Assembly (NCBI RefSeq): GCF_014489555.1
Contig: NZ_CP060785.1
Coordinates: forward strand, 1-64,000
Direction: 5' to 3'
Source of the DNA: Hymenobacter qilianensis
GTDB lineage: Bacteria > Bacteroidota > Bacteroidia > Cytophagales > Hymenobacteraceae
DNA: 64,000 nucleotides
Part shown: piece after piece, positions 19,154 to 30,484 of the stretch
Layout of the letters: each line of letters starts with the position of its first letter
How positions within the stretch are numbered: position 1 is the stretch's first letter
Program-made: the position numbers and the translations under genes
The notes under the pieces: model-generated
What the model saw: the letters and a program-made list of their open reading frames with translations, nothing else
Database searches by the model: none
What the model was told of the DNA's origin: nothing

Positions 19154-19912
19154 TCACGCCCGCTCCGCTACCAGCCGCTGCAGGTCTTGGGCATTGTCAA
19201 ACGCGGCGCCCATGGTATTGTTGAAGTAGGCATACACGTCTTTCCCCTCTTGGAGGTAATCGTGTATCTGCTCGGCCTGGTCGTGCAGAAAGTCGCGCTC
19301 GTAGGACGCTCGGTAGTTGCCCTGGGGGCCGTGGAAGCGCAGATAGACAACGTCTGCCCCCTCGTTGAGCCGGGCGTTTCGGGCGGGCCCTTTGTCGTGC
19401 AGCACGAGGCTGGCGCCGTGGTGGTCCAGCATCTCAAACGTATCCTCGGCATACCAGCTGGGGTGGCGAAACTCCACCGCTTTGCGCCACTCGTGGGCGG
19501 GGTCTGCCGCGGCCAGCGCCTGCAAGAGGGCACTGACCGCGTTGAGCTGGCGAATGGTGTTGCTGGGCGGGAACTGAAGGAGCAGGCATCCCTTTTTGGG
19601 GCCCAACTCCCGTGCGGCCTCGAGAAAGCGGACAAGGCCGGAGAGGTCCTCGGCCAGCGCCTTGGTATGCGTGATATCGCGCCACAGCTTGAGGGTAAAG
19701 TCAAACGCAGGGCCGGTTTCCGCGGCCCAGGCCGCAAACGTTTTGGGCTGGGGGATGCGGTAGAAGGTGCTGTTCATCTCCACCGAGTTAAACAGGGTGG
19801 CATAGTAGGTGAGGCGGCTCGTCGCCTGGTAGGCCTGGGGAAAGGTGGCCTTCGGGCCGGGCACGACGATGCCGCTGGTGCCAGTGCGCAGGGTGCCAAG
19901 GAGGGCAGGCAT
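19154..19912 (-). CDS. DUF72 domain-containing protein
   Basis: 252 residues, intact. It opens LRTGTSGIVVPGPKATFPQAY and continues FNSVEMNSTFYRIPQPKTF, the DUF72 hallmark (E-x-N-x-T-F-Y). Further family features are LKLWRDITHTKAL, GCLLLQFPPS, AVEFRHPSWY (Arg-His-x-S-W), VVYLRFHGPQGNY and the final YAYFNNTMGAAFDNAQDL. The fold is a TIM barrel; no enzymatic activity is established for the family. Cytosolic. Alone, with a repeat-rich gap on each side. Confidence 0.93.
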   Translation of the reverse strand: MPALLGTLRTGTSGIVVPGPKATFPQAYQATSRLTYYATLFNSVEMNSTFYRIPQPKTFAAWAAETGPAFDFTLKLWRDITHTKALAEDLSGLVRFLEAARELGPKKGCLLLQFPPSNTIRQLNAVSALLQALAAADPAHEWRKAVEFRHPSWYAEDTFEMLDHHGASLVLHDKGPARNARLNEGADVVYLRFHGPQGNYRASYERDFLHDQAEQIHDYLQEGKDVYAYFNNTMGAAFDNAQDLQRLVAERA

Positions 19913-20121
19913 GGGAAGGAGTTAGACGGGCGTGTCGGGGTATAACGTGCCACGCTGCCTCGGCGTTTTACCCCAGGCGCCTCTTCCCGGGGTCCCACAG
20001 TATCATCTGCTGGTCATCGTAGCTCTCTTTGCAGGCCCGGCAGGGGGCTGCCGCTCGAAGGCCCGGCACGCCGCCGTAAATCCTCCAAAAAACGACCCTT
20101 TCTTGCATACTTTTGCCGCCC

Positions 20122-20159
20122 GCAAAGGCCTCGCAAACCGCAGTTTGCGGGGCCTTTGC
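20122..20159. other. Orphan 17-bp hairpin
   Basis: GCAAAGGCCTCGCAAAC pairs with GTTTGCGGGGCCTTTGC (one G-G mismatch) around CGCA. It is not at a gene end and has no T run, lying 210 bases upstream of the DUF72 start. It could be a stray terminator or the leader of a lost gene. Confidence 0.5.
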
Positions 20160-20504
20160 ATGCCCTTTTCTGAATAGATAAATAGTATGAAATATAATCC
20201 TTTCTCTGGGGGTAGCGAGGGCAATCGTGTGTTGCGGCTGCTCTGGCGTTCGGCAGGATAAAAAGAGGTAGTTCGTCAAGCTCCAATCATCATGTCCCAC
20301 TAAGTCAACGGATTCGATTACCGTAGGACATTGATTTGCGAGACGACACAATGAGACTTGCCAACTGATAACTGAGCCTATGTAACGAGCCGTTACGCCG
20401 AGGCCGTTGCGTCTACGAAAACCCTCCTTTTTTAGGATGACCCATATGTGGACAGGCGCGGGATGGGCGGCCTTCTGCACAGCGGAGAGCACAGAGGAAA
20501 CAAA

Positions 20505-20995
20505 AAGGCGGGTGACTCCTTCCGCCGCCCTAGGTTTTAAACCTGTTTTAAACCGGTTTAAAACAAGCAGATAACCTGTTCAACCACCTGAAAAGGGTGC
20601 CTTATCGGCGGTATTTGGGCGGTAATTCACGGTATTTTAGGGATGGACAGCTTGGAAACCGGTTTTTGCGCTCGCACCGGCCTAATAAAGAAACGAAGCG
20701 CGAAGCGGAAATGCTGTCCCCCGAGCGGGTGGGTTGGGGAAACGAAGAACGGGGAACCGTCACCCCCTTCTTGTCCGCAAAAGGCGCACTGGCGGGTAGC
20801 TCCTTCTGCCCTAACCTGCCTGAAAGGTGTCTGAAACCTGTCTGAAACCCCTACCTAGGCCTCCGAAGGGGTTAAAAACAGGCGTGGGGGAGCGATAATA
20901 GGGGGCATTTTAGGGCTGGATCGCGTGGATACCCATTTTTGCGCCGTACCGGCCCCAAAAAAATAACCGTGACAGCCGAGCGCGGCGCCAGCGAG
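20505..20995 (+). repeat. Two ~190-bp imperfect direct repeats with AAACC iterons
   Basis: Unit A runs about 20505-20690 and unit B about 20795-20975. Both start GCGGGT..CTCCTTC.GCC and end with TTTTAGGG.TGGA..GC.TGGA, then ACC..TTTTTGCGC and an ACCGGCC. Inside unit A, GTTTTAAACC occurs as direct and inverted copies (20529-20565); unit B has TGTCTGAAACC-type repeats (20824-20850). No convincing gene spans the region. It could be a replication, partition or recombination site, or a decayed element end. Confidence 0.5.
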
Positions 20996-21085
20996 ACGCT
21001 ACCCGGAAAAGGATCCTTATAATAGACACTGGCTGAAACTATACCTGGAACAACTAGCCTACTTCGACGCCTCTCCCCGCACTTC

Positions 21086-21168
21086 GCCTACCTACCTACG
21101 CCTGAAAAAAGGAAGCGACAGCAGGGCCCCTGCTGTCGCTTCCTTTTTTCAGGCGTAGGTAGGTAGGC
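21086..21168. terminator. Very long bidirectional terminator
   Basis: Two 41-base arms, perfectly complementary, with a single base between them. The core is GCCTGAAAAAAGGAAGCGAC and its complement ending in CTTCCTTTTTTCAGGC. It lies 76 bases past the stop of the giant gene at 21244 and would stop its transcription; it is also preceded by non-coding DNA on the other side. Confidence 0.85.
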
Positions 21169-21243
21169 TAGAGTCGCTAGTCCTACCGGTCACTGGTAAG
21201 GTAGAGGAAGGTGACGGGCTCTGGGCTACTACCTACGGTGGCT

Positions 21244-24200
21244 TTACGGTCGATAAAAGCGCTCGGTGTAGTGCTTTCCCTGAGTAGTTAAATGTACTAG
21301 GTACCAGCCCGTTGGCAAGACGGGCAAGGCGACGTCGCCCGTCCCCAGCGTGGGGCCTTGCTGGCGCAGCAGGAGTTGGCCGGTTGTATTATATACCGTC
21401 AGGGTTGCATCTGCGGAGAACGTACCATCATAGTGGTAACGCAAATGGCCATCCGCCACGACGGTGGGGTACACGCGGAATTCTGGGGCAGCCTGCACGA
21501 CGCGTACGGCGCGAACCGGCAGCACCGTTTCCCGGCCATCCGTATCTACCTGCCGCAGGCGGTAGTAAATCACCGGGGCGTCATAGCGTAGTAGATCCCG
21601 ATCCAAAAACTGATAGGCTGTGGCTTGGGTACGCGTCCCCTGCCCGGTTTGCCGGCCGATTGCGCGAAAGCGACGCCCATCGACGCTACTTTCAATCACA
21701 AAGGCCGCGTTGTCTTTTTCCTGCGCCGTTGTCCAGCGCAGCAGCGCATCGTTCCCCTTGGCCTCGGCCGTAAAGCGCACCAGCTCCACGGGCAACGGAT
21801 TCGTACGCTGACTCAGGGTCCAAATGGAAAAATGCTCCACCCCGCTGGCCGTAACCGTATTGGCCGTGGTATTCTGGCTCAGCGACGCAACGGCCTCCCA
21901 GGGCCCGGCTGGGCCCGTGGCGGAGCGCAGCAGGGTGAGGCCTTCTTCCGCCAGGCCGTTGAGCTCCGAATCAAAATAGCCAAACTGCAGCACGACATCT
22001 AAGCCGCTATTGGTGGCGGCCTCAATGTCGTAGGAGCGCAGCACGGTGCTCCCGGAACCCTGCCCGGATAGGCTCGTGCCCGTCAGGCGGCGCACCGTCG
22101 TTGCCCCCGGCAAAATGGCCCCGCGGGGGGTGAGCACCAGGCCCAGATCCCCGAAGTCGTAGCTCATGCCGGCCGTCGTTAGCTGGGCCGTGCTAAGCGT
22201 AGTGCCCAGCACGTAGCTCTCCGGACTTTCCCGTAGCGTCGCGCCGGTCGTGGTCAACTCGTGCGTATTGGTCACTAACGCCCCGGTGCGCATGATTAAC
22301 TCCGTCGTCACCACCGCAGCCTGCTCCAAGGTCAGCGCCCCGGTGGGTTTATTTACTTCCAGCGTGCCGAAACGAGTCAACGCGGTGCCGCCGACCGTTT
22401 GGACTCCCTCCCCGCGGAATACCACGGCGCCGGGCAAGGTGGTGGTACCGTGGTTCTGCCAGTTCCCCAACACCTCCACGGTGGCTTCGGTATTCACGGT
22501 AAACTGAGCCGCTGCCGCAATGGTGAGGCTGTGGACGGCAATGCGGCCCTGGTCCACGACGGGATAGGTCGTCAGACCAGCAGGAATCGAGGCGTCGTCG
22601 GAACGAGTAGGGACGGCATTGCCCTGCCAGTTACCGGCCGTATTCCAGTCAGCGCTGACGGCCCCGGTCCACATGAACAGGGCTGGCTTGTTGAACACGA
22701 GCAGAGCACCCTGGGCGGCGGTGCTGGTCGAGTTGGCCGCCACCAAGTCCAGGGTGTGGTTGCCGTCTAGATCGGCCAGCACCAGGCTAGTCGGGCCGCT
22801 GCCGACTGGCACTGTGGTCGTGAGTACAAACGAGCCCTGCCCCTGGTTGAGGCACACCGAGGCGCTGGCGGAGGCTTCGTTCACTGTCACCGCGTCCAGG
22901 TCGCCGTCGCCGTCCACGTCGCCCAGCTTAAGGTCGCGGGGGTGGCCGCCGATGCTCACCGGCGCGCCCGCCGTGAAGGTGCCGGTGCCGTTGTTGGTCA
23001 GCAGCACCATTGAGCTTTGCCCCGCCGTAACCCCGTAGTCGTACTGGGCCACCAGCAGGTCGGGGGCCCCGTCGCCCGTCACGTCGCCCAGGGCCACGGC
23101 GCTGGGGGTGTTGGCCACCGGCACCAGCACGGGGGCTGCGAAGCTGCCGGTACCGTCGTTGAGGCGCACGGCTACGTAATTGTTATTGGCACTGGCTATC
23201 GCCAAGTCCAAGTCGCCGTCGCCGTCCACGTCGCCCACCGCCAGCCCCAGTACCCGGGCGGTGATTAAGGATGTGATTGGCCCGAAGGTGCCGTTGCCTC
23301 GCCCCAGGCAGCTGTAGGCGCCCCCGAGATTACAGCTAATGATTAGGTCCTGGTTGCCGTCGCCGTTCAGGTCGGCGGCCGCAGTCATGCGCGAATTAGG
23401 GGTCGGCACGGTAGTCTGAAAGCGGAAGCCCGCGAGGCCGTCGTTGCGCCACACCTCGGCGCCGCCCGCCGGCATCGTGGCCAGCAAATCCAGGTCGCCA
23501 TCGTTGTCGACGTCGACGCTGGTCAGGTACGTGGCCGCCCCCAGCATGCCACTGTAACTGCGGGCGAAAGTGCCAGTGGCGTCGCCGTAGTAGATGGTGA
23601 GGAAGGCCGTGGGGCTGGTGCGCCCGCTAGAGGCGGCCACATCGGGGTAACCGTCGCGGTCAAAGTCGCCCACCGCCACGCCCTGTGTGCTACCGGTGGT
23701 AGCCAGGTACTGGCTGCCGGCCGCAAAGGTGCCCGGTGCCGGGCCAGTAGCCAGGGTGAACTGGGCGACGTAGGGCCGGGTCACCGGCGTGCCATCGGCG
23801 GCGGCCGCGCCGGCTAGCACCGTGGCCTGGATGGCTTCGCCAGCCCGCAACGCCTGGCTGGGGGTGAAGGAAACCATGCTGGTGCCGCCGCCCGCGTAAG
23901 TGCCCGGCAGCAACCCCAGCGACTGGCTGCCGAACAGGCGGAGCCCCGCCGGTCCGGCCGTCGCCGCATTCACGGCCCGCGAGAAGCTGGCCGTGACGCC
24001 GGTGCCGGGCAGCACGTTCAGGCTGTTGCCGGCTGGCGTAAGCCGCACGACGGCGGGCGGCACCGCGAAGGCAAACGCGGCGCTGGGGCCGGCCGCCGTG
24101 GTTACAAGCAGCGGGCCACTAGTGGCCCCGGCCGGCACCACCGCCGTCAGTTGGGTGGCCGATACCAAGGTGAACGTGGCCGGCACGCCGTTAAAGCTCA

Positions 24201-27200
24201 CTTGGGTAGTGCCACCAAACGTCGTCCCCGTGATGGTCACCGGGGCGCCCGCCCCGGCCGGGGCGGGGGTTACCCCCGTGATGGCTGGCAGCACTGCGAA
24301 GTCGAGGCCGTTGCTGCTGCCGTGCGGGGCCGTGAGCACCAGTGGTCCGCTGGTAGCCCCAGCCGGCACGGCTACCGTCAGGCTGGTGCCGGCGGCATTC
24401 AAGGTGTAGCCGGGAGCCGCCACGCCCCCGAAGGTGAGCCCGGTGGTGCCTTGCAGGTTAGTGCCCGTCAGCGTAACCGTGCCGCCCACGGGCGCGGCCG
24501 CGGGAGTTGCCGCTGTAAGCATCGGGCTTGTACCGTAAAGTTGGCAGCACTAATGCCGCTGCCGTGCGCAGTCACTATTTGCACGGGGCCCGTGCTAGCG
24601 CCCACGGGCACGGTGGCCGTCAACTGGGTGGCCGAGCCCGCTGTGAACGTGGCGGACACGCCATTGAAAAGTACCCGGGTAGGTAGATTCAGATCGGTGC
24701 CCGCAATGGTGACGCGGGTACCAATCAGCCCGCTGGCGGGGGTGAAAGCAGTAATAACCGGGGCCGCCGTGTAGAGGACGCCGTTGCTGGCCGTGCCCGC
24801 AGCCGTTACCACGACCGGTCCGGTCGTGACGCCGGCTGGCGCCGCCACCGTCAGGCTGGTACCCGCCGCATTCACCATAAAGTCGGGAGCCACCGTGCCG
24901 TTGAACGTCACCTGGGTGGTGCCCGCCAAGTTGCTGCCTGCCACCGTAACTTGAGTGCCTGGCCCCCAAACGCCGGGGACAGGCTAGTGATCGTGGGGCC
25001 AACCGTAAACGTGAGCCCGTTGCTCACGCCGTTGGGGGCGGTTACGACTACCGGGCCAGTCGTAGCCCCGGCGGGCACCGTTACCGTCAGCAGCGTGCCG
25101 TCCGTATTTACCACGAACCCGGCAGCAGGAGTACCATTAAACGTTACCTGGCGGGCATCGCGCAGGCTGCTGCCCGCAATACTCACCGAGCTACCTAACG
25201 GGCCGGCGCTGGGCGAGAGCGTAGTGATCACCGGGGCCGGCACTACTAGGTTGGTGGGGCTGATGGCCGTGCCGGCGGGGGTGGTTACTTGCACACGGCC
25301 ACTGATAGCACCAGCCGGCACCACGAAGGTGAGCTGCGTGGCGGAGTTGACCGTGAAGCTGGCCGCGGTCGTGGCGTTCACCCTTACCCGGGTAGCGCCC
25401 AGCAGGTCGGTGCCGGTCACGACCACGCTGTTGCCGACGGGGCTGCTGGCCGGGCTCAGGGTGCTAATAGTAGGAGGCAGCGTAAACACCAGGCCGTTGC
25501 CGGGGCCGTAGACGTTGGCCGCTACTACGGGGCCAGTGGTCAGGCCCGCCGGGGCCGTCACCGTCAGGCTGGTGCCGGCCGCATTCACCACAAAGCCCGG
25601 GGCTTCCGTGCCATTGAACGTCACCTGCGTGGTGCCCGCCAGGCCCGTGCCCGTGAGGGTGACCGGCGTGCCGGCCGGCCCAAAGGCCGGGCTGAGCGCC
25701 GTCAGGGTTGGGGCGCTGCTAAATAGCAGCCCGTTGCTCCGGCCCGCGCTCGTCGTTGCCACGACCGGTCCGGTCGAGACGCCAGCGGGGGCCGTCACCG
25801 TCACCTGCGTGCCGGTGGCATCGACGGTGGCGCCCGGGGCGGCCACCCCGTTGAACGTCACGCCCGTCAGCTGCAGCAGGTCGCTGCCGGTCAACGTCAC
25901 GACCGTACCGGCCGGACCGGCGGGGGGCGCGATGGCCGTCAGCACCGGCGCGGTGACGAAGAACGAATTGCGGCTGGCGCCCGTGCCCCCGGCGTGGTCA
26001 CCCGGATGGGGCCGCTGCTGGCGCTGGCGGGCACGGTGGCGGTAAGCTGCGTGGCCGACACAACAGTGAAGCTGGCGGCCGCCACGCCGTTGAAGCTCAC
26101 CTGGGTGGCGTCGGTCAAGTTCTGACCCGTCAGGGTGACGACGGTACCGGGGCTGCCGCCGGTGGGACTAAAGCTACTCAGCACCGGGGCCGCCGTAAAT
26201 AGCAGTCCGTTGCTCGGCCCGCCCGGCGTGGTCACCACCACCGGTCCCGTCGTCACTCCGTTCGGCGCGTAAACGGAAACGGAAGTAGCTGAGTTAGCGA
26301 AAAAAAAGCTGGCGGCTACGCCGTTGAATGTGACGCCCGTCACGTCGCTCAGGTCAGTGCCGGTGATAATTACCTCGATGTTAGCCGGGCCGCTGGCCGG
26401 GGACAGGGCCGTGAGCACCGGGGCCGGGATAGTGTAGGCCGTGGTACTTACGGCCGTGCCGGCCGGCGTACGCACCTGGATGGGCCCGCTGCTGGCCCCA
26501 CTGGGCACCGTCACCGAGAGCTGGGTGGCCGAGCTGACGGCAAATGCCGTAGTCGTGGCCGTGCCAAACGTCACCTGATTGGTACCCGCCAAATTGAGAC
26601 CCTGCACCGTCACCCGGGTGCCCGCCGGCCCCGAGGCTGGCGAAAACGACGTAATGACCGGGGCTCCCGTGAAGGTTACGCTGTTGCTCACGCCGTAGGG
26701 GTAGTCACGTAGACGGGCCCGGAGAGCACACCCTCGGGGGCGCTCACACTCAGGCTCGTGCCGGCCGCATTTACCGTGAAGCCCGACGCCGCCACCCCGC
26801 CAAACGTAACGGCGTTGGCGTTAAGAAGCCCGGCTCCCGTCAGCGTCACCACCGTGCCAGCTGGTCCAAAGGCCGGCGAAATGCTGCTTAGCATTGGCGC
26901 GCCCGTAAACGGCACCCCATTGCTGGTCCCATTGGGGGTTGTTACCACCACCGGGCCGGTGCGCACGCCAACCGGAGCCGCAACCGTCAATTGCGTACCG
27001 GCCGCATTCACCACAAACCCAGCAGCGGCCGTGCCCGCAAACGTTACCTGCGTAGCTTCCAAAAAACCCGTACCCGTCACCGTGACAACGGTGCCGGCCG
27101 GCCCCTGCGTCGGGCTAAGACTGATCACGACGGGGGCAGCAACCGTGAAGTTGGTAACGCTGGTAGCGCTCATTCCCGGCAGCGTCGTGACACCGATACG

Positions 27201-28895
27201 CCCGCTGGTTGCGCCCGCCGGCACTACGGCCGTTACGGACGTGGACGAGTTGACGGTGAAGCTGGCCGCCGGCCGGCCATTGAAGGTTACCTGCGTGGTG
27301 CCCGCCAGGTTGGTACCCGTTAGCGTGACGGTGCTGCCGATGGGGCCGCTCGCTGGGCTGAAGCTGGCCAGCGTTGGCGTGGCTGCATTCAGGTACACAC
27401 CGATGCTGCTGGTGCCGCCGGTAGGCGATGAGCTGGAGCCGCCCAGCAAGTCCAGCGTCCCGTCGTTATTCACGTCGGCCAGCGCTGCGTAGTACGCTCC
27501 AGATGAAATAATCGGGCCGGCGCTGAATAGCCCACTGCCGTTGTTGAGCCGCACGTCGCGGGTATTGCCACTCACCACTAGGTCGAGGTCGCCGTCCCCA
27601 TCCACGTCGCCCAGCTTCACGTCAGTGGGTGTGCTGCCCGTGTTCAGCGTCGTAGCCGCCTGGAAAGCGCCGGTGCCGGCGTTCGTGTTCAGCAGCACGG
27701 ATACGGTGCTGCTGTTCTGATTGGCCGTCACCACGTCCAGCGCTCCGTCGCCGTTCAGGTCGCCCAGGGCAATGCTGTTAGGCTGGAATCCAACGGTCAG
27801 CGTAGCCCCGGCCGTAAAGGTGCCCGTGCCATCGTTGAGGCGCACAAACGCCCGATTGCTCTGGGCAGTGGCGGTCACGTAATCCAAGTCGCCATCACCG
27901 TCTACGTCCCCCACCGCTACCCCTACCGGGGCGCTCACGGTGAAATAGGTGCTCCCCGTGATGGTGAAGGTAGCGTCGCCCTGCCCGAAATGCACCCATA
28001 CGAGGCCCGATGCGGCGCAGGCTACTACTATATCCAGGTTACCGTCACCATTAAAGTCAGCCGTCGCCATAGTGCGCACATCGCTGGCCGTCGGAAACCC
28101 GCGGAGCGTTGTGAATACGCCGCTCCCATTGTTTTGCATGACTACCAACTGCCCATAGTTGCCCACTACCAAATCCAGGTCGCCGTCGTTGTCCAGGTCG
28201 GCCGACGTCAGATAATAGGACGCGCCCATCGCGTAGTCAACGGCGCTGCCAAACGTACCGTCGCCCTGTCCGAAGCGTACCTGGAGTTTGCTCGTGCTGC
28301 CCTGGCTGCAACTAGCCAGATCCAGGAAGCCATCGCCATTGTAGTCGGCCGAGGTGATACCATAGGTAGAAGGGGCCGAAGGGGGCAGGACGCCAGGGGA
28401 GGCAAACGTGCCCGCGGAAGGTGCCGTGCGGGTGGTAAACTGGTAGCTATACGCTTGACTCAACGCGGTGCCGCCAGCATCCTGGGCGGCTTTGGGTATC
28501 GCTACCTGGAGTGTTTCCCCGGCCCGCAGCGCGCGGGCGGGGGTGAACCCCACAACGCTCGTGCCCCCACCACTGTACGTGCCTTCGAGCAGGCCTCCGC
28601 GCTGGGCGCTATACACCCGCAATCCGGCCGCGGAGGCCGTCGTTGCCTGCATCGGCCGGGAAAAAGTGATCGTTAGATCAGTGCTCACCGCGACCGACGT
28701 CGCATTGCGGGTGGGGGTGACGCTTACCACCTGGGGCGCGGCAGGTAGTTGCGCCTGCGTGGTCCCTGCCACATGCAGCAGGACCAGCAGCAAGAGTAGG
28801 CGCAGATAAGGCGTAAATAGATGAGGCAATAAGAAGAGAGATAAAGGTCGTGTACTAGGAAAAAGGGATCGTAACAAAGGGTAATAAGGCAGCAT
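21244..28895 (-). CDS. Giant secreted FG-GAP / IPT-repeat surface protein with T9SS sorting domain (four frameshifts)
   Basis: About 2,551 residues once one base is restored at each of 26698-26701, 25986-25990, 24963-24967 and 24524-24526; the frames then join without gaps. Order: signal peptide (ends near TTQAQ), Ig-like Big_5 domain (TDLTITFSRPM), about seven FG-GAP blades with calcium motifs (DVDGDGDLD, DLNGDGALD), about 14 IPT/TIG domains (each with SPASGPAGT-V-TGTNL-G-T-VTFNG), a second Big_5 (VTASFSRAVN), seven more FG-GAP blades, a region starting WNTAGNWQGNAVP, and a C-terminal region (FRVYPTVVADGHL to LVHLTTQGKHYTERFY) typical of type IX secretion cargo. Likely a cell-surface adhesin or binding protein. 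Monocistronic. Confidence 0.85.
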
Positions 28896-29401
28896 AGTAG
28901 CACGACATAGTTCAACTCAACTCGTAAAGCTACTAAACCAACTCACGCCTTAGCTATTTTATATTCTAATAATTTGATATGCATGGGTGACCCATGAGAA
29001 TAGGTACTTATCAGAGGCAATCACTGCAGGCAAGAAAAGGCATTAGCTGCTACTAAATGGAAGCAAGGGCATGAAAAACAGGGGTATAAACATGAAGTAA
29101 ACCCGCTGTCTTAGGGGATCTAGCCCTAAGCTTATCGACACTGAAACAGAGTGAGAAAGGCCATAGTTAGAGGCCAACTATATTAGACATTTAAAAAATG
29201 TCCCTTTGTAAAATGCCAATTAATCAACAAGTACCGATACCCTGGCCTTATCAGTACGGACTTTTGACGCTGTACAGATATTCAAGGAGCGTTCAACCAC
29301 TGTACACCCTCCCGTATAGAGATCGATAAGACCCTGCTTATCAGTCCTTATTTTCCATCAGATCTACCAGAACTTGTATTCTGTGCGTCCAAAATCTATC
29401 C
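28896..29401. other. AT-rich non-coding stretch upstream of the giant gene
   Basis: About 500 bases, clearly richer in A/T than its left neighbour. It should hold the giant gene's promoter and the 3' end of the 29402 gene. A hairpin GATAAG-ACCCTG-CTTATC followed by AGTCCTTATTTT occurs at 29329-29357; its right half matches the one at 37240. Confidence 0.4.
28982..28996. promoter_or_regulatory. Perfect dyad upstream of the giant gene
   Basis: CATGGGT-G-ACCCATG, 7-bp arms, 87 bases before the start codon at 28895. Position and symmetry fit a repressor or activator site; this is inference only. Confidence 0.3.
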
Positions 29402-29938
29402 TTATGCTTCCTTCTTCAGAAAGCAAATGCCTGCTAAGTGCATAGTATCCGATTCAAACACGACTTCACAAACGGCTTGGTAGTCGCACTCCAGCACCAC
29501 TGTATTCCAGACGTTGCTATGCCCTATGGCATAGATTGATTCTTGAGGGAGAATACGGGCTTGAATTGACTGACTGGAGTCAAAGAAGCAGGTAAGACCC
29601 TGCAGTTGCACCGGAGCATGCGTCTGGGGTAGAATGTTGAACTCAATCCCCCTCCAGGGGAGAACGGCGTCTTCTTCGAGCGAAACAATCTCGACTAACA
29701 CTAAGGCCTCATCAGATTTGAAAAGGGCAAAATTGCCCGTCTCCGAGTTGAAGAAAGCGTAGTCTTGGCTGAAGCGGAAGAAGGCCGCAGTGCCTATGCT
29801 CTCTATCACCGCCCCATATAAACTCCCTTCATGGTCACTTCCTGCCCACTGGTTGGCGGCCTCCAGAGAGGATATACAAACGGGTCCACCGGTGGTTTCA
29901 CCGTAAACGACTAATGGGCAGGCAGGTGTCTTGGTCAT
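29402..29938 (-). CDS. Unknown protein, weakly Imm21-like
   Basis: 178 residues, intact, no signal peptide or membrane segment. It opens CPLVVYGETTGGPVCIS, then NQWAGSDHEGSLYGAVIESI and ALVLVEIVSLEEDA. The 'GGP ... W-x-G ... ALVL' order recalls bacterial immunity proteins of the Imm21 type, from memory and without an alignment. The second half (IEFNILPQTHAPVQL, CFFDSSQSIQARILP) is unfamiliar. No polymorphic toxin gene is adjacent, so an immunity role is a guess. Surroundings are AT-rich. Confidence 0.55.
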   Translation of the reverse strand: MTKTPACPLVVYGETTGGPVCISSLEAANQWAGSDHEGSLYGAVIESIGTAAFFRFSQDYAFFNSETGNFALFKSDEALVLVEIVSLEEDAVLPWRGIEFNILPQTHAPVQLQGLTCFFDSSQSIQARILPQESIYAIGHSNVWNTVVLECDYQAVCEVVFESDTMHLAGICFLKKEA

Positions 29939-30114
29939 CGTAGAGTTGGGCAGCTAAAGTGCTAGAACAAGAACGCACATTACGCTGGAATCAAACTACT
30001 ACTTTTCCGAGGTGTCGGGTATAACTTACTTTATGTTAAGGGACAGAGTTTAGAAATAGAATGTAGCTTGAGCAGGACGTTCTACCCGTCACAGTGCTAC
30101 TTTAAAGCCTGCCT

Positions 30115-30390
30115 ATGCGTCAGACCGTAAAAACCCTACGTAACTCGTTTCTAATCGGCCTTGCTCTCTGGCTGACAGTAGGTGCTCTTGGTGCCGTAGG
30201 GGATATGATAGCTAATGAGGACTACACGACAAACTTGGTGTATACACTAGGGCGATTCGGCTTCTATTATGCTTGGGTAGCGGTCATTTGGTGGCCTGTT
30301 TTATTGACCTTGAGTGTACTCCCACCGCTTGTAATTGGTCTCATCACCGCTGGCCGCCTGGGTTATAGACGGTGGTCTCGCATTAAGTAA
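30115..30390 (+). CDS. Small two-helix membrane protein
   Basis: 91 residues. Two hydrophobic segments: SFLIGLALWLTVGALGAV and WVAVIWWPVLLTLSVLPPL running into VIGLITAG. A basic start and a basic tail (RRWSRIK) suggest both ends are cytoplasmic. No family recognised. Converges on the gene at 30485, with a shared terminator between. Confidence 0.6.
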   Translation: MRQTVKTLRNSFLIGLALWLTVGALGAVGDMIANEDYTTNLVYTLGRFGFYYAWVAVIWWPVLLTLSVLPPLVIGLITAGRLGYRRWSRIK

Positions 30391-30420
30391 CAGCTAATAA
30401 GGTCGTATAAGGTCGTTTAT

Positions 30421-30466
30421 GTTAAAGAATACTGATTTAAGTATGTGCAAATCAGTATTCTTTAAC
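30421..30466. terminator. Bidirectional terminator
   Basis: GTTAAAGAATACTGATTT pairs perfectly with AAATCAGTATTCTTTAAC around a 10-base loop, between the convergent genes ending at 30390 and 30485. Confidence 0.8.
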
Positions 30467-30484
30467 ACGACTCAACCCAGTTAT

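Noticed and set aside
19968..20492. A 174-codon minus-strand open frame
   Set aside because: Crosses a strong hairpin, has no domain and mixed composition; judged non-coding.
24000..27400. Regular repeats that might suggest a CRISPR array
   Set aside because: The period is about 80 codons, in frame, and encodes IPT/TIG domains; no short identical repeats with unique spacers exist.
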